Source: Nitrospira sp. (GTDB taxonomy: Bacteria > Nitrospirota > Nitrospiria > Nitrospirales > Nitrospiraceae). Taken from it: DNA of 64,000 nucleotides. The DNA lies in NCBI GenBank assembly GCA_024998565.1, contig JACOEM010000007.1, forward strand, positions 124,001 through 188,000, read 5' to 3'. The notes under the pieces are model-generated. The model was not told where the DNA came from. It made no database searches and saw nothing but the letters and a program-made list of their open reading frames with translations. Below are positions 61,047 to 64,000 of this stretch, one piece after another (positions within the stretch are counted from its first letter, which is position 1; each line of letters starts with the position of its first letter). The position numbers and the translations under genes are program-made.

Positions 61047-61568
61047 ATGGCGCAGTTTACCGTCAACACGCATCGGTTCGATCCCTACAAGAATTTCAAG
61101 TTCCGGGTGAAATGGGACGGGCGTTACGTCGCGGGGGTCAGCAAGGTCGGTTCCTTGAAACGTTCCACCGAAGTGGTCGAGCACCGCGAGGGCGGGGACC
61201 CCAGCACCAGCCGCAAGTCCCCCGGCCGCACCAAGTATGAAGCCATTACGCTGGAGCGGGGGGTGACCCACGACACCGCCTTCGAGCAATGGGCGAACAA
61301 GGTCTGGAACTTCGGGTCCGGGTTGGGCGCAGAAGTGTCGCTCAAGGATTTCCGGAAAGACATCATCATCGAGTTGTACAACGAGGCGGGACAACTGGCC
61401 ATTGCCTACAAGGTCTTCCGTTGTTGGGTGTCGGAATATCAGTCTCAGCCCGACCTCGATGCCAATGCCAACGCCGTGGCGATACAGACGCTCAAACTCG
61501 AAAACGAAGGCTGGGAACGCGACTACGAAGTGACAGAACCGTCGGAGCCGACCTTTACGGAGCCGTGA
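61047..61568 (+). CDS. Tail tube protein (gp19/Pvc1-like)
   Basis: Inner-tube subunit of 173 residues, the T4 gp19 / Hcp-like fold. Recognisable parts are NFKFRVKWDGRYVAGVSKVGSLKRST, EHREGGDPSTSRKSPGRTKY, ITLERGVTHD, FEQWANKVW and IELYNEAGQLAIAYKVFRCWVSEYQ. GAGGAGG precedes the start; the gene follows the sheath after 12 bases. In known systems several tube and sheath paralogues are present; here only one of each is visible within the window. Confidence 0.93.
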   Translation: MAQFTVNTHRFDPYKNFKFRVKWDGRYVAGVSKVGSLKRSTEVVEHREGGDPSTSRKSPGRTKYEAITLERGVTHDTAFEQWANKVWNFGSGLGAEVSLKDFRKDIIIELYNEAGQLAIAYKVFRCWVSEYQSQPDLDANANAVAIQTLKLENEGWERDYEVTEPSEPTFTEP

Positions 61569-61570
61569 CG

Positions 61571-62311
61571 ATGGCGCACAGATCTCAGTCAGGACTCTCC
61601 GCAGCGGCGCTCATCGACATCTGGGAGCAGGGGGCCGGCCGGCATCCCCTCGACCGGGCGTTGTTGCTGTTGCGGTATGCCTGTCCCGACGAGCCGTTCG
61701 AAACCCTGTGCGAGTGGACGATGGGGGAGCGCGATAGGCGGTTGTTGGAGTCCCGTCGAAACACCTTCGGCGATCGCATCGACGGGTATGCAGAATGTCC
61801 TGCCTGCTGCAACGGACTCGAATTCGAACTGTCCTGCGAGGGTATATCAGGATCGGCATCGACGACGGGTGCGACCTGGCACAGGGTGGAGCAGGCAAGG
61901 CGCTCGTGGAACATGCGCGGGCCGAACAGCCGGGATCTTGCCGCCGCCGCGGCCGCCCCGGACTTAGATCGGGCGCGCCGCGTGATTCTCTCGCGTTGCC
62001 TGCGCAGCGGAACCGACACGGTGGATGAATCTGAATGGACGGACGAATTGCAGGCGGCTCTGGCGGCACGGCTGAGCGAGGTCGATCCGTTGGCCGAAAT
62101 CCTCATCGACTTGAGATGCGCTGCCTGCGGGCACGCATGGCAGAGCGTCTTCGATATCGCGGAGTTTTTCTGGAATGAGATTTATGTGCGAAGCAGGCGG
62201 GTGTTGCAGGAAATTGATCTGCTGGCGCGCACCTATGGCTGGACGGAAGGTGAAATCCTGGGCATGACCGATCAACGGCGCAGCCTGTATGTAGGGATGG
62301 CACTCTCATGA
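61571..62311 (+). CDS. Zinc-ribbon baseplate-type protein (T4 baseplate-chaperone-like)
   Basis: Protein of 246 residues starting two bases after the tube gene. Cysteines 76 and 79 (AECPACC) and 183 and 186 (LRCAACGHAW) form a split zinc ribbon; the C-terminus (IDLLARTYGWTEGEILGMTDQRRSLYVGM, in parts) is like that of T4-type baseplate hub assembly chaperones found in contractile tail clusters. The role is inferred from the neighbours and from motifs I remember, not proven. Overlaps the following gene by 4 bases. Confidence 0.75.
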   Translation: MAHRSQSGLSAAALIDIWEQGAGRHPLDRALLLLRYACPDEPFETLCEWTMGERDRRLLESRRNTFGDRIDGYAECPACCNGLEFELSCEGISGSASTTGATWHRVEQARRSWNMRGPNSRDLAAAAAAPDLDRARRVILSRCLRSGTDTVDESEWTDELQAALAARLSEVDPLAEILIDLRCAACGHAWQSVFDIAEFFWNEIYVRSRRVLQEIDLLARTYGWTEGEILGMTDQRRSLYVGMALS

Positions 62312-63066
62312 GCGATTTTCTGACCCGACTCGTCCAGCGACAGACCGGCACGCTTGCCACGATTCAACCGCGTACCCGTTCTATGTTTGACCCCGCGATG
62401 AAACAGCCGGATCAGCCGATATCTGATCTTCCGGTGATCGACCGAGTGGCCTCGTCTGATGCGCCGCGCCAACCGGCCGAAGCGCCGCGCCATTCGATTG
62501 CTTCGATGCATCCGGTGCCGACCGCTTTCCATGTGCAACGACGCATCGAAGCCCCTGTCGAGGGGCCGTCTGTCGCTCTGCCGGAAACAGGCGCGCGCGC
62601 GGCGGAGTCGTCGCACGAATCGCCCCGCGTCAAGGCGACGGCTGTTCCACGTACCGCCCCGGGGGAAGGGACGACGGTATCCCTGCGCAATCAGATCCTG
62701 GAATCGAACCGGTATGCAGCGCGGTTGTTCCCCAGCAACAATGCAAGGCCGGAGGAACGGCTCAGTGAGGCGCCGGCTTGGCTAGAGAGAGCGGTCGTAC
62801 CTCCGCCACGGTTGATCGAGGCGCAACAGGCGACGCCGATGGCGGCACGCGTCACTCTGCCTTCGTTGCTATCCACGGGACAGCAGGGGCAACGCGGTGA
62901 CGCTGCAGGGGCAACGTCTCCAGAACCTCCCGTTCATGTGACGATCGGACGGATCGAGGTCACCGCCCTGCCCCCGTCCTCGCCACCCGGGCGGAAATCT
63001 TCCGCACGTCCTCCATCGATGTCGTTGGCGGACTATTTGGCTCGCCGCCAGGGGAGGGGCGCGTGA
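62308..63066 (+). CDS. Disordered linker protein of the injection-system operon
   Basis: Protein of 252 residues, Pro/Ala/Arg/Ser-rich and largely disordered. Two ordered patches are seen: VSLRNQILESNRYAARLFP (about 130-150) and, close to the C-terminus, VHVTIGRIEVTALP followed by SLADYLARR. The VTIGRIEV and SLxDYLxRR motifs occur, as I remember, in unnamed proteins of eCIS and tailocin clusters. It overlaps its neighbours by 4 bases on each side, so it is tightly co-translated. Function unknown; perhaps a length ruler or adaptor. Confidence 0.75.
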   Translation: MSDFLTRLVQRQTGTLATIQPRTRSMFDPAMKQPDQPISDLPVIDRVASSDAPRQPAEAPRHSIASMHPVPTAFHVQRRIEAPVEGPSVALPETGARAAESSHESPRVKATAVPRTAPGEGTTVSLRNQILESNRYAARLFPSNNARPEERLSEAPAWLERAVVPPPRLIEAQQATPMAARVTLPSLLSTGQQGQRGDAAGATSPEPPVHVTIGRIEVTALPPSSPPGRKSSARPPSMSLADYLARRQGRGA

Positions 63067-64000
63067 GCAGCGCGTTGGCCATTGCCGGAGTCACAGCCGT
63101 GCTTCGAGACCTCCTCAACGACGGCTTGATCAACCACAACGTCAGCGGCCTGCTCGGGAGTACCGTGACGGTGAGCGCCGTCCCGCCGGATCGGGTGGTT
63201 CCCGCCAATGGCGCTGAAAGCACCCAGCTGAATCTCTTCCTCCATCAAGTCACGTTCAATACGGGCTGGCGGAATCATGCGTTACCGTCCCGCGATGGAT
63301 CAGGAGCCCACCGGCTCAGCAATCCGCCGCTGGCCCTGGATCTTCACTACCTCGTCAGCGCCTACAGCGCCGAGGAATTGGGGAGTGAAATCCTGCTCGG
63401 GTACGCGATGCAACTGCTGCATGAGACTCCGGTATTGGATCGGAAGGCCATCACGACCGCGCTGAATCCTTCTCCGCCGGTAGAGACGACGTTGCCGCCG
63501 GCCTTGCGGGCCCTGGCCGAATGTGGCCTGGCGGATCAAGTGGAACAGATCAAGCTGGTGCCGGATCCCCTCAGCACCGAAGAGATGTCCAAACTCTGGA
63601 CCGCCGTGCAATCCCATTACCGGCCCACCGCGGCCTATGTGGCGACTGTAGTGTTGATCGAGTCCTCGAAGCCGACGAAGCCGACATTGCCGGTGCTCAC
63701 CCGCGGGCCCGTCGATCCGGTGACGAAACGGGAGCGAGGCGTGGTGGTCCAGGCCGATCTCCTGCCGCCGTTTCCGACCATCCAGACGGTGCAGGCGATC
63801 GATGGGCAACCGGCCGTCGCGGTGGGGGCGACCGTCGAACTGACCGGACATCACCTGAATGGCACCAATCGAACCGTGGTGTTTTCGAATGCTCGATTCG
63901 ACCTCGTTCTCGAAGTGGCGGCCTTGGCCGGCGACTCGGCCTCGCAACTGCAAGTGATCGTGCCGCCCTCGTTGGCCGTCGGTTTCTACCAGGTGTCGGT
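63063..64000 (+). CDS. DUF4255 (Pvc16-like) tail-terminator protein, 3' end outside window
   Basis: Frame open from GTG 63063 to the window end (312 codons). The N-terminus ALAIAGVTAVLRDLLNDGL, then LNLFLHQVTFNTGWRN, LALDLHYLVSAYSAEEL and GYAMQLLHETPVL, is typical of DUF4255 proteins, which cap the end of the tube in eCIS (Pvc16/Afp16). A second domain from about residue 240 looks like an IPT/TIG beta-sandwich (VGATVELTGHHLNGTN, LQVIVPPSLAVGFYQV), which is an extension beyond the core family. The start overlaps the previous stop codon. Confidence 0.9.
   Translation, partial: MSSALAIAGVTAVLRDLLNDGLINHNVSGLLGSTVTVSAVPPDRVVPANGAESTQLNLFLHQVTFNTGWRNHALPSRDGSGAHRLSNPPLALDLHYLVSAYSAEELGSEILLGYAMQLLHETPVLDRKAITTALNPSPPVETTLPPALRALAECGLADQVEQIKLVPDPLSTEEMSKLWTAVQSHYRPTAAYVATVVLIESSKPTKPTLPVLTRGPVDPVTKRERGVVVQADLLPPFPTIQTVQAIDGQPAVAVGATVELTGHHLNGTNRTVVFSNARFDLVLEVAALAGDSASQLQVIVPPSLAVGFYQVS

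Noticed and set aside
59148-61394. Minus-strand frames of over 300 codons opposite the sheath and tube genes
   Set aside because: Complementary-strand shadows; the plus-strand genes have clear families and ribosome binding sites.
59430-64000. Prophage
   Set aside because: No capsid, portal, terminase, integrase or lysis gene is seen, and DUF4255 with sheath and tube points to an eCIS; the right part is unseen, so this is not final.
1-64000. CRISPR array
   Set aside because: No regularly spaced direct repeats were seen on reading through the intergenic regions.

Overview
The window looks like a chromosomal segment of a Nitrospira-type bacterium (phylum Nitrospirota). This is an inference from high G+C coding sequence, Gram-negative cell-envelope genes (lgt, an OmpH/Skp chaperone, TonB-dependent receptors), gene content I associate with that group, and intergenic palindromes resembling a repeat family I remember from Nitrospira genomes. 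No database was searched.

Left part (1-9 kb): the C-terminal part of a RecB/AddA-like helicase-nuclease, a TPR lipoprotein, lgt, a YtxH-like stress protein behind a sigma-54-type promoter, tRNA-Leu, tRNA-Phe and tRNA-Ser, two small unknown genes, a PilZ protein, and a 5'-truncated non-ribosomal peptide synthetase (half A domain, PCP, thioesterase).

Iron region (9-30 kb): two FecI/FecR/TonB-receptor systems. The first runs on the minus strand as fecI, fecR, receptor, a small lipoprotein, exbB, exbD, tonB, an exported protein, and an RND efflux adaptor and pump. A divergent Fur-family gene, a PepSY membrane protein and a Com-like zinc ribbon lie between the two. The second is a compact minus-strand set araC-tonB-fecI-fecR-receptor. 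A Fur-box-like site and a strong intrinsic terminator sit in front of its araC gene. A ZIP-family metal transporter lies upstream.

Housekeeping middle (30-50 kb): serS with a tRNA-Ser(UGA) immediately behind it, a PA0069-type radical SAM protein, rhodanese, DUF362, Skp-like chaperone, an HD-GYP/HEAT-repeat pair, an SGNH hydrolase overlapping a thioredoxin-like gene, zwf and gnd, a nucleotidyltransferase, threonine aldolase, an MFS transporter, a MITE-like repeat, a ProA homologue that lacks the catalytic cysteine, and an overlapping methyltransferase/sugar-nucleotidyltransferase pair.

Right part (50-64 kb), the most interesting: a 1158-residue fusion of an alpha/beta hydrolase with a CHAT (caspase-like) domain and a Cys-rich C-terminus; a frameshifted acyltransferase; an acid-phosphatase lipoprotein; and a sigma-54 activator. 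The activator is followed by two identical-arm 16-bp dyads and a -24/-12 promoter, which drive an operon encoding a contractile-tail sheath, tube, zinc-ribbon baseplate-type protein, a disordered linker protein and a DUF4255 (Pvc16-like) protein. This is the beginning of an extracellular contractile injection system (eCIS) that runs off the right edge. The gene order suggests a self-contained control circuit, with the activator binding the dyads and sigma-54 RNA polymerase transcribing the injection-system operon.
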